Positions 31,498 to 40,130 of a stretch of DNA of 64,000 nt are shown here, piece after piece. Source of the DNA: Candidatus Kouleothrix ribensis (lineage in GTDB: Bacteria > Chloroflexota > Chloroflexia > Chloroflexales > Roseiflexaceae). The stretch is from NCBI GenBank assembly GCA_016722075.1, contig JADKGW010000004.1, positions 15,044 through 79,043 of the forward strand, given 5' to 3'. Within the stretch, counting starts at the first letter, position 1, and each line of letters starts with the position of its first letter. The notes beneath the pieces are model-generated. The model had not been told where the DNA came from, made no database searches, and saw only the letters and a program-made list of their open reading frames with translations. The position numbers and the translations under genes were made by a program.

Positions 31498-33948
31498 TTA
31501 TGAGAGTCTAAGCACCGTCATCACTTCATTCCCCCGATGGTCGATCACCTTCACCGCGCACTGTTTGTGCTTGCCAGCCTTGAACGGCAGCGATGTGGTG
31601 CGCTGGAGGGCGGCGAACTGCTCGGGATCGATGCTCCCCTTGAGGGCCTTGGTGATCTTCTCCCATGGGTTTGGCGTCTGGGTTGGGAAATAGGCCTGAC
31701 GTACCAGGAAGGTCGCCCCGTCGTAGTCGGTATCAAGGAACCAAGCCGCAATCTGGTCAGCGCTAGAGGCGTCGAAGTCACCGGTGTTCGGGTCGTAGAT
31801 GTCCACGCCCTTCACAGTTACGGTGTAGCCCTCGGCGCTCGGCGGGCTGAGCGTGACATCGGGCTTGCCGAACACGCTGAACACCTGGCTGGCCTTGCTG
31901 GTCTTGAGCAGGTTGCCCATCAGGAGGTCGGCGTTGATCGCCACGCCCAGCACAGGCGGGCGCAGGTTAGCCTTTTGGAGCAGCGCGTGGGCCTGATCGT
32001 CAAAGGTGAACGCAGCGGCGATCAGCGCATCGTAGGTGCCGCGCGCCTCGCCCAGCGCCTCCTGGAGCTGGCTGCTCGTGAGCGGGCCATACTGTGGGCC
32101 AAAAATCACGGCGGCGGTGACGGTCTTGCCGCCCTGGTCATAATCGCACTCGGCATGCAGCACGCCGCCAACAAGCGAGGCGATTCGCTTGATTGACATG
32201 TGCTGGCCGCGCACGGTCAGGCCGCTGCGCCGCAGCTGCTCAATCATTCGGCTCAAATAGCTGCCGGCGTCGTCGGCCTCGCTTGGTGCCGCAACGTTGA
32301 CGGCATCAGGGTCGAGCACCGGCGGCTGCACCGCCTCGACGGTGAAGGGGCCGGCAACGCGCACGGTGGAGCGATCGATCTCAGGCTGGTCGTAGAGGGT
32401 TTCGGTTTCGGGTGGCTCGTTTTGAGCAATACTCTTGAGTGTAATGTGAGGAACAGTTTTGTAGATGAACGCGCCCTTCACACCCTGGTCGGGATGGGCG
32501 AGCTTGTACATGGGGAAGGTCGCAGTCATCAGCCTTTGGCGCGCAAGGGCCAGCGCGACGCGCGATGTATCACAGGTGATCCAGCGCCGGCCCCACTGCT
32601 CGGCAACATAGGCGCTGGTGCCGCTGCCGCATGTTGGGTCGAAAACCAGATCGCCGGGGTCGGTGGTCATGAGGATGCAGCGTTGAATGATTTTTGATAC
32701 AGTTTGTACAACATATATTTTTGGATCGGTGAAGCCTCCAACACCTGTGTCTACCCAGATATTGGCAACTCGAGCAAAAGGAAAATCTTCAAAATATCGT
32801 ACATAATGGAGTGTATTGGCGCTAGCAATCAATCTATTCGCAGCTGCCAAGCGGGACATTCCCACTTCATTTGTACTCCAATGACGCCCAGTTGAAGGAT
32901 AATATGTTCTTTCTTGAAACTGGAATGGAAAGGGTTTGTTCCCGCCATGACCACTGGAAGATGTATCACTCAACCTAAACTGTCGAGCACCGAGCGGTAA
33001 AGAGGCTTGAGCATCCCTTTCTTCCCTTGTCATCACCCTTCTAGAGCCATCTGCTAGTTCTAAACGCTGATAAACACTTGACTCTTCTGCAATTTTCCTA
33101 GCATACAATCGTCGATATTTGATAGTTTCTTTGTTTTTCCCATACCAAAGTATATAGTCAGCTGTTGAATTAATAAGCTCTTCGTCTTGAGCTGAAGTCT
33201 TTTGTACAGTGATAAGCGAAACAAAACCTTGACTGCCAAAAACCTCATCCATCACCGCACGCACCCGATGTACATTCTCGTCACTGATCTGCACAAAAAT
33301 ACTACCGCTCTCGGTCAGTAGCTCGCGCATCAGCAGCAGCCGGTCACGGATGTAGGTCAGGTACGAGTGAATACCCAGCTCCCACGTGTCACGGAAGGCC
33401 CGAATCTGCTCAGGCTCGCGGGTCAGGCTGCCATCGTCACCGTCCTTCACATCGCGCTTGTTAGTAAAGGGTTGAAAGTTTGAACGATAGTTGATTCCAT
33501 AGGGTGGATCAAAATAGATACACTGTACCTTGCCGGCCATCAGCTCACGTTCAAGCAGCGAGTTCATCACCAGCAGCGAGTCGCCGAGCACCATGCGGTT
33601 GGCCCACGGCTGGGGGTGCTGGTAGAACTCGACCGCCTGATTGAGATCGAACTCCGGATCGGCGAACATGCTGGCCTGCACTGGGCCGGTGCGCAGCGAG
33701 TCGACGATTGCCGCTGGTGCGACACGCTCGTGGATGTGCAGCGGCACCGTCTCAACCTCAAAGGTCAGATGCTCAGCCTTGCCAGCCCACTGGAGCTGTG
33801 GATCGAGACGTGGATCGTACTCGTAGCGCTTGCGCGCTGGTGGGAGCGGGTTCATGTCGGCCAGGCCTGCCGGCGGGTTATTTAGGCGCGTCTCATCGTG
33901 GCGGTAGTCGGCAGATTTCGGTGCGCCGTTCGATCTACGTGGCGGCAT
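31498..33948 (-). CDS. mod: type III DNA methyltransferase Mod
   Basis: 816 aa. Catalytic motif IV DPPY in YFDPPYGINY comes before the AdoMet-binding motif I in VFDPTCGSGTSAYVAEQWG, the order of beta-class N6-adenine methyltransferases used by type III systems. The centre (about residues 230-420, lower GC) is the likely target-recognition region, and the C-terminal 300 residues would contact Res. ATG at 33948 preferred; a GTG at 33975 extends it by nine residues. It forms a functional pair with res at 23086 although a 5.2-kb gene lies between. Confidence 0.93.
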   Translation of the reverse strand: MPPRRSNGAPKSADYRHDETRLNNPPAGLADMNPLPPARKRYEYDPRLDPQLQWAGKAEHLTFEVETVPLHIHERVAPAAIVDSLRTGPVQASMFADPEFDLNQAVEFYQHPQPWANRMVLGDSLLVMNSLLERELMAGKVQCIYFDPPYGINYRSNFQPFTNKRDVKDGDDGSLTREPEQIRAFRDTWELGIHSYLTYIRDRLLLMRELLTESGSIFVQISDENVHRVRAVMDEVFGSQGFVSLITVQKTSAQDEELINSTADYILWYGKNKETIKYRRLYARKIAEESSVYQRLELADGSRRVMTREERDAQASLPLGARQFRLSDTSSSGHGGNKPFPFQFQERTYYPSTGRHWSTNEVGMSRLAAANRLIASANTLHYVRYFEDFPFARVANIWVDTGVGGFTDPKIYVVQTVSKIIQRCILMTTDPGDLVFDPTCGSGTSAYVAEQWGRRWITCDTSRVALALARQRLMTATFPMYKLAHPDQGVKGAFIYKTVPHITLKSIAQNEPPETETLYDQPEIDRSTVRVAGPFTVEAVQPPVLDPDAVNVAAPSEADDAGSYLSRMIEQLRRSGLTVRGQHMSIKRIASLVGGVLHAECDYDQGGKTVTAAVIFGPQYGPLTSSQLQEALGEARGTYDALIAAAFTFDDQAHALLQKANLRPPVLGVAINADLLMGNLLKTSKASQVFSVFGKPDVTLSPPSAEGYTVTVKGVDIYDPNTGDFDASSADQIAAWFLDTDYDGATFLVRQAYFPTQTPNPWEKITKALKGSIDPEQFAALQRTTSLPFKAGKHKQCAVKVIDHRGNEVMTVLRLS

Positions 33949-33975
33949 AGCGGTCTCAGTTGGGTACTGCACCAC

Positions 33976-34375
33976 AACATACTATGCCGGCAGCGACGTG
34001 GATGCAAGCCAGAGGCGCAGCACTATCGATTACATCGAGTCTACTCAAGCAATCCTTCAGCGGGGCTAGGGGCAACCGGCAGGAGTATAGCACAGCCTGA
34101 TATGGCCAGTCGAATCGAGCGTAGGCATAGAGCTGTCCAAACTTATGCCGCTGCGGCGATGCGCAGTAAACTATAGGGGGTATGGCACATCGCCACAGAG
34201 TTCACTAGGAGAACGCCCTGGGCCGCAGAAAGGATACCCAACATGGGCTCGCACAAGCATTATCTCTTCAACTCCGCAACCTAACCGCCACCATTTCGCA
34301 TCCCACCCGCAGTCCCTTATCATGTAGCTGCCCTGGTGCGGCGCACACCGCGAACACAACCACCCCAGAAGCACC
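33976..34375. other. intergenic region without a visible gene
   Basis: About 400 bp upstream of mod. No reading frame here has coding character, and no clear repeat is visible. It presumably holds the mod promoter. Confidence 0.5.
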
Positions 34376-34906
34376 ATGCGCTACATGATCGCCCTCCTCC
34401 TCGCCGTCTGCGGCGGGGCCGGCGCCCCCACCGACATCCAGCGCTTCGCTGCCGCGGTGGTGGCCGAGGACTACCCCGCCGCCGCGCGGTACTGGCTGCC
34501 CGAGGCCGCCAGCGCGCCCGACGAGGTCGCGACGCTGCTCGCCCAGCTGCGCGCAGACATGACCGGGCAGCACGGCACGCTCTACCTCGACAGCGACCTG
34601 GTAGCGACGATCGCGCGCAAGAACGGGGCGAAGGCCGAGGATGCGATCAAGTTTGAGATCTCGCTACAGCAGACCGCGCGAGGGTGTGCGGCCCGGCCCG
34701 CCGGCGCGCTGGGTCGTGGGCATCCACGGATGGAGGGGAGCAAGGGACGCGGACGAACGCGGACGAACGCGGACGAGCGCGGACGAACGCGGACGAACGC
34801 GGGGCGCTCCGCCTCGTACAGTACTTATGCGGCTACCCTCGCCTCCCCTGCCTCGCCTCCTCGACCGCGCGCTGCTCGACCGCGCGCCTGCTCAGCAGCT
34901 CGCTGA
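34376..34906 (+). pseudogene. exported small protein with a degenerate, repeat-expanded 3' end
   Basis: Residues 1-17 are a signal peptide-like start (MRYMIALLLAVCGGAGA), and the next 80 residues look like a helical extracytoplasmic domain (FAAAVVAEDYPAAARYWLPEA). From about 34690 the frame becomes Arg/Ala/Pro-rich and runs through the 10-bp tandem repeats and into the antisense of the NERD gene. In the +1 frame a plausible ending (ARWVVGIHGW) appears. This suggests a frameshift near 34690 followed by repeat expansion. The intact protein would be about 115 residues. Confidence 0.45.
34751..34800. repeat. 10-bp tandem repeat
   Basis: Five copies of GGACGAACGC, one with a single A-to-G change (GGACGAGCGC). 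It lies at the 3' end of the degenerate exported-protein gene and just past the stop of the NERD gene. Confidence 0.9.
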
Positions 34907-35963
34907 TTCGCTCCAGCTCGGCGGCGGACGGCGGGTAGCGTGTGGACAGCTGCCGCGCCCTGGCCTCGATGGCAAACGGCAGCCAGACTGGAATCGGCGA
35001 GCCCTCAAACTTATCAAACGGCTGCGACTCAGCCAGCGCGACCGCTGCCTCCACGTAGCGGTTGATCCCACTGCACTTAAAGAAGTCGTTCAGCCGTTTG
35101 GCTTGACCCTTCACCTGCGCTCCAGGATCGGGTTTTGCTGCCACCCACTGCCCACCGCGCTTGACTTCCCAACGCCCACCTTGCACGCGCAGCGGTGCAC
35201 CGGTGGCCTTGACCTGCACAGCCCACACGCCGCCCGGCCCGACCAGCACGAGGTCGAGGTCGTCGCGCCGATCGGGCAGCTGCAGGTTGCGGTAGATCGT
35301 CCAGCGGCTATCCAGCGCCTGGCGCAGCAGCTCGACTACCTGTTCCTCACCTTTGCGGCCGGCGCGGTAGGAGCGTACTTTCTGGATCTGCCGACGTACC
35401 ACAACGGCAAACCACACCCAGGCGACGATGTTTGCCATAAGCGAGAGCGCCGTCAGCCATGCTGACTGGCCACGTATGAGCCAGAAGATCGTATTGAGCG
35501 TCAGCATGGCAACCGCAACGCCAAGGCCAGCATAGTAGGCCAGCAGCCAGCCATGAAAGGTCTCCTGCTCCTCCAGGTACTCGCTGGCCACCACTACGCG
35601 CGCGCCGTAGCGCGGCGGCTCAGCTGAGGCTGGCGCTGTGGTCGGGGTAGGGCGAGGTATGGTCGGCGCGGGAGCCGTGGGCTGAGCGGGTGGCGGGGCA
35701 GCTTGGGTTGGAGCTGGTGCGGCGGCTGTGCGGCGCTCCAGCTCCTCGATCAGCGTCTGTGCGGCGCGCCTCACCTCGGGCCACTTGGCCTTCTCAGCCG
35801 CCCATTGGAGCTTGCTGCGCGTGAGCGTGCCGCGATCAAACATCGCCCCCATCGGCTCGCGGGTATCGAAGGGCCACCGCACGCGCCAGGCCTCATCGAG
35901 CGACATAGGCACATCCTGCGGCTCGCTGGGTTCTTGGGTGGGCGGGGGGACGTTGGGGATCAT
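34833..35963 (-). CDS. membrane-anchored NERD nuclease-related protein
   Basis: 376 aa, AGGAG 5 nt before the ATG. N-terminal 75 residues helical (LDEAWRVRWPFDTREPMG), a Pro/Thr/Ala-rich linker (about 80-115), two transmembrane helices (LLAYYAGLGVAVAMLTLNTI and SLMANIVAWVWFAVVV), then a NERD domain from about residue 200: RAGRKGEEQVVELL, DDLDLVLVGPGGVWAVQVKA. The Glu, Asp and Q-x-K positions match the PD-(D/E)XK-like core, so nucleic-acid cleavage at the membrane is plausible. Third gene after the remote DGR target, with 18 bp to the gene upstream. Confidence 0.85.
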   Translation of the reverse strand: MIPNVPPPTQEPSEPQDVPMSLDEAWRVRWPFDTREPMGAMFDRGTLTRSKLQWAAEKAKWPEVRRAAQTLIEELERRTAAAPAPTQAAPPPAQPTAPAPTIPRPTPTTAPASAEPPRYGARVVVASEYLEEQETFHGWLLAYYAGLGVAVAMLTLNTIFWLIRGQSAWLTALSLMANIVAWVWFAVVVRRQIQKVRSYRAGRKGEEQVVELLRQALDSRWTIYRNLQLPDRRDDLDLVLVGPGGVWAVQVKATGAPLRVQGGRWEVKRGGQWVAAKPDPGAQVKGQAKRLNDFFKCSGINRYVEAAVALAESQPFDKFEGSPIPVWLPFAIEARARQLSTRYPPSAAELERISELLSRRAVEQRAVEEARQGRRG

Positions 35964-35981
35964 GGCACTCCTGATGAAGGG

Positions 35982-36662
35982 CTATTGCTCTTCAGCGCGA
36001 GGGCGTCGGCTGCCCTCAATAAAGCATGCCATATCAATGAGCTTGGCCTTGGGATAGAGCCGATGGGTTGGCTGCCCAGAGGCAAAATCGATCGTGTGAA
36101 TCTGGCAGGTATCAAACACAACTTGGTACTCTTGGTAGAAGCGGGCGATGCGTCGAAGCGAGCCGGCGCTCAATGTCGTCACGCCAAAGCCCTGCTTGAA
36201 ATAGCTGTCGAAAGCCGGCACATTGCCGAAGATGCCAAGCATAATCTTCGTGACCAGGGTGATCGTCACCCGCCTGCCCTGCCCGATCGCGCGGACGATC
36301 ATCCGCTCGCAGTCGTGGATCAGGCTGATAGTGGCGTCGGTGTAGCGATCGACATCAATATTCCAGATGGCAGCGGGAAAGGTGGCAAGCTCGCGGATCA
36401 GCGGCTCATAGTGCTTGGCGCTCTTCTGGAGAAGAAACGAGGTGGCGCGCAGCATGCCCCAGCTCGCCAGGTAAAAGCCCAGCTGTAGGCAGCTGGCCTG
36501 GATATGCTCAGGGGCGGCCAGCTCACGGACGCGCCCCTGCTCACGAAATGCCTGGAAATAGTTGTAGCAGTAGTCGAACGACGCGTAGCGCTCGGTTGGC
36601 TGTAGGCCACCGCGCGATCCATCGCCGGCGAGGTAGGTCGCAATGTTGCGGCGGATATCCAT
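35982..36662 (-). CDS. hypothetical protein downstream of DGR target 3
   Basis: 226 aa, AGAGGGTG 2-3 nt before the ATG. Mostly helical with many aromatic residues (YASFDYCYNYFQAFREQG, LGFYLASWGMLRATSFLL, RIARFYQEYQVVFDTC). No membrane segment long enough to be certain and no known catalytic motif. It directly follows the VR3 flank and precedes the NERD gene by 18 bp, so it is probably co-expressed with both and may be an accessory of the receptor. Confidence 0.65.
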   Translation of the reverse strand: MDIRRNIATYLAGDGSRGGLQPTERYASFDYCYNYFQAFREQGRVRELAAPEHIQASCLQLGFYLASWGMLRATSFLLQKSAKHYEPLIRELATFPAAIWNIDVDRYTDATISLIHDCERMIVRAIGQGRRVTITLVTKIMLGIFGNVPAFDSYFKQGFGVTTLSAGSLRRIARFYQEYQVVFDTCQIHTIDFASGQPTHRLYPKAKLIDMACFIEGSRRPRAEEQ

Positions 36663-36756
36663 ACACCCTCTGCCGAGTCACCCTTTGGCGCTGAATGCTG
36701 ATGCATGGTATACCGCCGCTCCAATGGAGGGCGATGCGCGTCCACGCTGCGCGCGG

Positions 36757-36899
36757 CTGGGGCGGCGCTGCGCCCGCCCCAGACCCCACCCGCCGCAGTC
36801 TGCGCCGAAAACGCTTGACACTTCCTGAGCGCCAGAAGAATTCAGGAATGCAGCAAACAGGATTCAGAAGCCAGAAAACAGCACATTAGTGCGAGCGAG
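36757..36899. repeat. conserved flank downstream of VR3, copy 3 of 3, with hairpin
   Basis: Near-identical to 1740-1879 and 7072-7210, including GGATTCAGAAGCCAGAAA. The inverted repeat at 36757-36782 has a 9-bp stem (CTGGGGCGG with CCGCCCCAG). Compared with copy 1 the A-T pair at stem position 7 has become C-G on both sides, a compensatory change. Confidence 0.8.
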
Positions 36900-39800
36900 G
36901 GGCCACCACTAACCGAAAACCGTAGCCGTCGTACCCGCCGCTCGGGTAGTCCCAGCTCCGCGCCCCGCAGCGAACACGATCTCGTGTACTATTCCAACCT
37001 CCCCCGCGCAACACCTGCCAATCCTTCTCTGTAAAGGCTTTCTCCGCACCCGGATACGCCTGCCACACGCTCGCCGTCCACTCCCACACATTGCCGGCCA
37101 TGTCGAGCGCGCCGCATGGGGCCGCGCCAGCCGGGTAGCAGCCGATCGGCACTGTGTATTGGGCACCACGTGTCTCCCGGTCTTCCGCCGTCGCCGCATG
37201 ATCCGCGATCCACTCTGGCCCCCATGGGTAACGCCGGCTATCCCCGCCACGCGCTGCCGACTCCCACTCATGCTCGCTCGGCAGGCGTACCTCAACATCA
37301 AGCCACTGGCACAGCCAGGCGCAGAAGTCGTTGCACATATCCCAGCTCACGCCAACCACCGGCTGATTGGGTATATTCAGGTTTGTGTCGTTGGCAGCGT
37401 ACGAAGCCTTTCCACCACCATCACCCACCCACAACTGCCACTGGTCGTTGGTGACCGGGTAGCGCGCGATCCAGAACGGCGCATCGAAGGTGACCTGGTG
37501 CTGCGGCTTTTCATCAGCCTTGGCATCGGGATCGTCATCAGCGCTACCAATTGTGTAGGTGCCTGCCTCAACCCGACAGAAGTAGCCGCTGATATCACCG
37601 CGTTCTATCTTTGCTAGCTCGCGTCGCCACTCGTCGAGCGTCACTGGCACGCGCGGGTCGCCCAGCGCGCCCAGCAGGAAGCCCGCACGCACCCGCTCGG
37701 CCACCGGCAGCGGCTGGGCCTGGTCGGCCAACAGCGCCACTAGGCCGGCGCGCAGCTCGCGCTGGAGACGCTCGACCTTGATCGCCGGGCGCGTGCGCAG
37801 CACATCCCAATCGCGGTCAGCACCGATCTCCGCCGCCAGGATCAGGTCGCGATACCAGCGCGCATCCGGCTTGCGCACATTTGCCTCCTCGCGGTCGATC
37901 AGGTCAGCAAGCAGCGCGTTGAGATCGCCGGGGCGCAGCAGCCCGGCCCCCAACATAATCGGCTCGCGCCAGCGGTCGTCGGCGCGGTGCTGGAGCAGCA
38001 GCCCGGCCGGGTCGTCGCTCTGCACCGCCAGGTAGCGCCCGGCCCCATGCTCCTGCAAGGTCAGGTGCGCAAACACATAGGTGTCGCGGCCATCGGCCGC
38101 CAGCAGCCCGCTGCGCTGTTCGAAGTAGTCGAGGCAGCGCAGCGCTGCCTCGCCGGGCGATGGCACTCGCGCAGCCTTGAAGAAGTCGATCAGCGCGATC
38201 GTCAGCGCGCCGCGCCCGATCCGCCCGCGCCCATCCGCCGAACTGGCGTCGCGATGCGCCTCGTAGCACAGCCGGTCGAGCAGTGGCAGGAAATCGCGGC
38301 TCTCCCAGCCCGGCATGCCCACCGCCTCGGCCAGGCTCTCGCCGCCGTGGGCCTTAACTTTATCCCACTGGCCCAGCAGCAGATCGAGCACGCGCTCATA
38401 GAGCAGCGGGCGGTCGCGCGGCAGCTCACCCTGGTTGAACAGCACGAGTGCCATCAGCGTCAGCAGCAGCGGATTTTCGGCCATGGTGCGCAGCCGGCTG
38501 CGCTGCGGGTCGGTAATCGCCTCGATCAGCTTCTGCCCGACCGCGCTGGCCTGGTCGCCATTCAACTGGCCATGCGCCACCAGCTCGCCATACCAGGCTG
38601 GCACAAAGTGGCGGATCTGACCGAGCGTGAAGGGTGCGATCGTCTCAACGGGCCAGCCCAGCTCGGCGCGCAACGCCTCGTCGAATGCGCGCGTGCGGCA
38701 GGTCAGGGCGATGCGCGCCCTCGGATAGAGCTGGGCAAACTCGCGCACCACCCGCAGCACCGTTCGCCGATCGGTGTGACGGCCAGGTGCTGCTTCGATT
38801 GGCACCTCATCCAGGCCATCGAGCAGCAGCAACGCGCCGTCGCTATGTAGCACCTGCTCGACCAGCGCCTCGGCCTCGCGCACATTGTACGATTTAATCA
38901 GCTCTGTGCTCAACGCAGCGACCACGCTACTCGGCTGCGCGCCGTATGTGGCGATGTGATTCGCCAACGTGCGCAGCGGCAGCAGCAGCGGCAATGCGTG
39001 CGCATCGTCGGGCCAGCCAAGCAGTGCCGGCGCGCCGACTTGATCAAGCCCGCGTTGCCCCAGCGCCCAGGCCATGTGGCGCAGAAAGGTCGACTTGCCG
39101 CTGCCAGGGTCGCCGAGTAAAACCAACGTCTGGTGATTGTGGACGCTTTCAGTGACCAGTTGGGCGCGAGCCAATTGTTCACCAATTACAGCATACGACG
39201 GAGATGATTGTCGGATCACTTCGATGTGCAACAATGCCTGCGGCGGAAGCGCAGTATCGGGATGGTATTCCGGTTTGAAGGACTTGCTCATATCGCCATC
39301 GACAAAATACTGCCGATGCTCTTCGTATTCTCCTATAAAGATCGTTTGCAGCGATGTCGTCGCCAGCATCACATACACCTGTGGCAGCGCCATGCCCTCG
39401 CCCTGATCGAGCCGCTGCTCGATGCCGCGCAGCGGTAGGCGGTAGAGCTTGTTCGCCAGCGCGTCGAGGTACCATACGAGCCGCCGCCGCTCGTCCTCCT
39501 GCGGCGTGCGGCCATAAACGATGGTGCCCAGGTTTATACCGACGGCCACACCCTCGATGCGCCCCTGGTTATCGACCTGGCCGCGCGTCTGGCTACCCAC
39601 CGCCACATCGCCGACTAAGCTGATCGTATTCCCTACCCCAATGTTCACCCCGCCGCCCTGCTGCTGGGTGATCGTCGCGTCGGCGAACGGCCCGCCGGGT
39701 GCAAGCCGGCGTAGCTCGTCGCGCAGTTGGGCCAGCACCTCAGCTTGTCCGGCCTGCTGCAAGGCCTGCTCCGCCAGCTGGAACACCTCGGTCTGCTGCG

Positions 39801-40119
39801 CAATCGCCTGGTATGCCGGCGCCTGCTCGGGGCGCTGCGCCTCCGCTGCGGCCACCGCGATCGGAGCCTCGTCGTACGCGCGCTGGGCCAGGTTGGCCAG
39901 CAGGTTCGCGCCCAGCCCGCCCAGCACCCCAATCACCGCCCCGATCGTCCCAGCTGGGTCGGCGGCGTAGGCGGCGACCACCGGCAGGATCGTGCTGCCG
40001 AGCAGGAAGCCATAGACCGTCTCGACGCCGGCGAGGCCGAGCGCGCCGCGCGGGTCGCGCGCGAAGTCGCCGACGCTCCGGCGCACCTCGGCGCGCCAGG
40101 CTTCCAGATCGAAGGCCAT
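36886..40119 (-). CDS. NACHT NTPase with C-terminal FGE/C-type-lectin domain; remote DGR target 3
   Basis: 1077 aa; GAGGAGG before the ATG. Residues 30-80 contain hydrophobic segments (YGFLLGSTILPVVAAYA, GTIGAVIGVLGGLGANLL), possibly membrane-active. Then the Gly/Asn region GGGVNIGVGNTISLVGDV and GVAVGINLGTIVYG (157-204). NACHT Walker A GDPGSGKST at 336-344, Walker B LLLLDGLDEVP about 95 residues later, helical arm (NPLLLTLMALVLFNQG, LTLQEHGAGRYLAV). The FGE domain occupies about the last 240 residues (FWIARYPVTNDQWQLWV, GNVWEW, RGGGWN) and ends in VR3. It lies 30 kb from the template, 11 bp downstream of an integrase gene. Confidence 0.92.
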   Translation of the reverse strand: MAFDLEAWRAEVRRSVGDFARDPRGALGLAGVETVYGFLLGSTILPVVAAYAADPAGTIGAVIGVLGGLGANLLANLAQRAYDEAPIAVAAAEAQRPEQAPAYQAIAQQTEVFQLAEQALQQAGQAEVLAQLRDELRRLAPGGPFADATITQQQGGGVNIGVGNTISLVGDVAVGSQTRGQVDNQGRIEGVAVGINLGTIVYGRTPQEDERRRLVWYLDALANKLYRLPLRGIEQRLDQGEGMALPQVYVMLATTSLQTIFIGEYEEHRQYFVDGDMSKSFKPEYHPDTALPPQALLHIEVIRQSSPSYAVIGEQLARAQLVTESVHNHQTLVLLGDPGSGKSTFLRHMAWALGQRGLDQVGAPALLGWPDDAHALPLLLPLRTLANHIATYGAQPSSVVAALSTELIKSYNVREAEALVEQVLHSDGALLLLDGLDEVPIEAAPGRHTDRRTVLRVVREFAQLYPRARIALTCRTRAFDEALRAELGWPVETIAPFTLGQIRHFVPAWYGELVAHGQLNGDQASAVGQKLIEAITDPQRSRLRTMAENPLLLTLMALVLFNQGELPRDRPLLYERVLDLLLGQWDKVKAHGGESLAEAVGMPGWESRDFLPLLDRLCYEAHRDASSADGRGRIGRGALTIALIDFFKAARVPSPGEAALRCLDYFEQRSGLLAADGRDTYVFAHLTLQEHGAGRYLAVQSDDPAGLLLQHRADDRWREPIMLGAGLLRPGDLNALLADLIDREEANVRKPDARWYRDLILAAEIGADRDWDVLRTRPAIKVERLQRELRAGLVALLADQAQPLPVAERVRAGFLLGALGDPRVPVTLDEWRRELAKIERGDISGYFCRVEAGTYTIGSADDDPDAKADEKPQHQVTFDAPFWIARYPVTNDQWQLWVGDGGGKASYAANDTNLNIPNQPVVGVSWDMCNDFCAWLCQWLDVEVRLPSEHEWESAARGGDSRRYPWGPEWIADHAATAEDRETRGAQYTVPIGCYPAGAAPCGALDMAGNVWEWTASVWQAYPGAEKAFTEKDWQVLRGGGWNSTRDRVRCGARSWDYPSGGYDGYGFRLVVAPRSH
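36900..36972 (-). other. DGR variable repeat VR3 (remote)
   Basis: 73 bp aligned without gaps to the TR. Fourteen differences are at template adenines, for example AGG to TGG, AAC to TAC or GGC and GGA to GGT. One is not (GTC to GTG), close to the 3' edge. The GAC codon is unchanged. The encoded surface is Ser/Trp/Asp/Tyr/Gly-rich, typical of diversified binding loops. Confidence 0.93.
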
Positions 40120-40130
40120 AGCCCCCTCCT

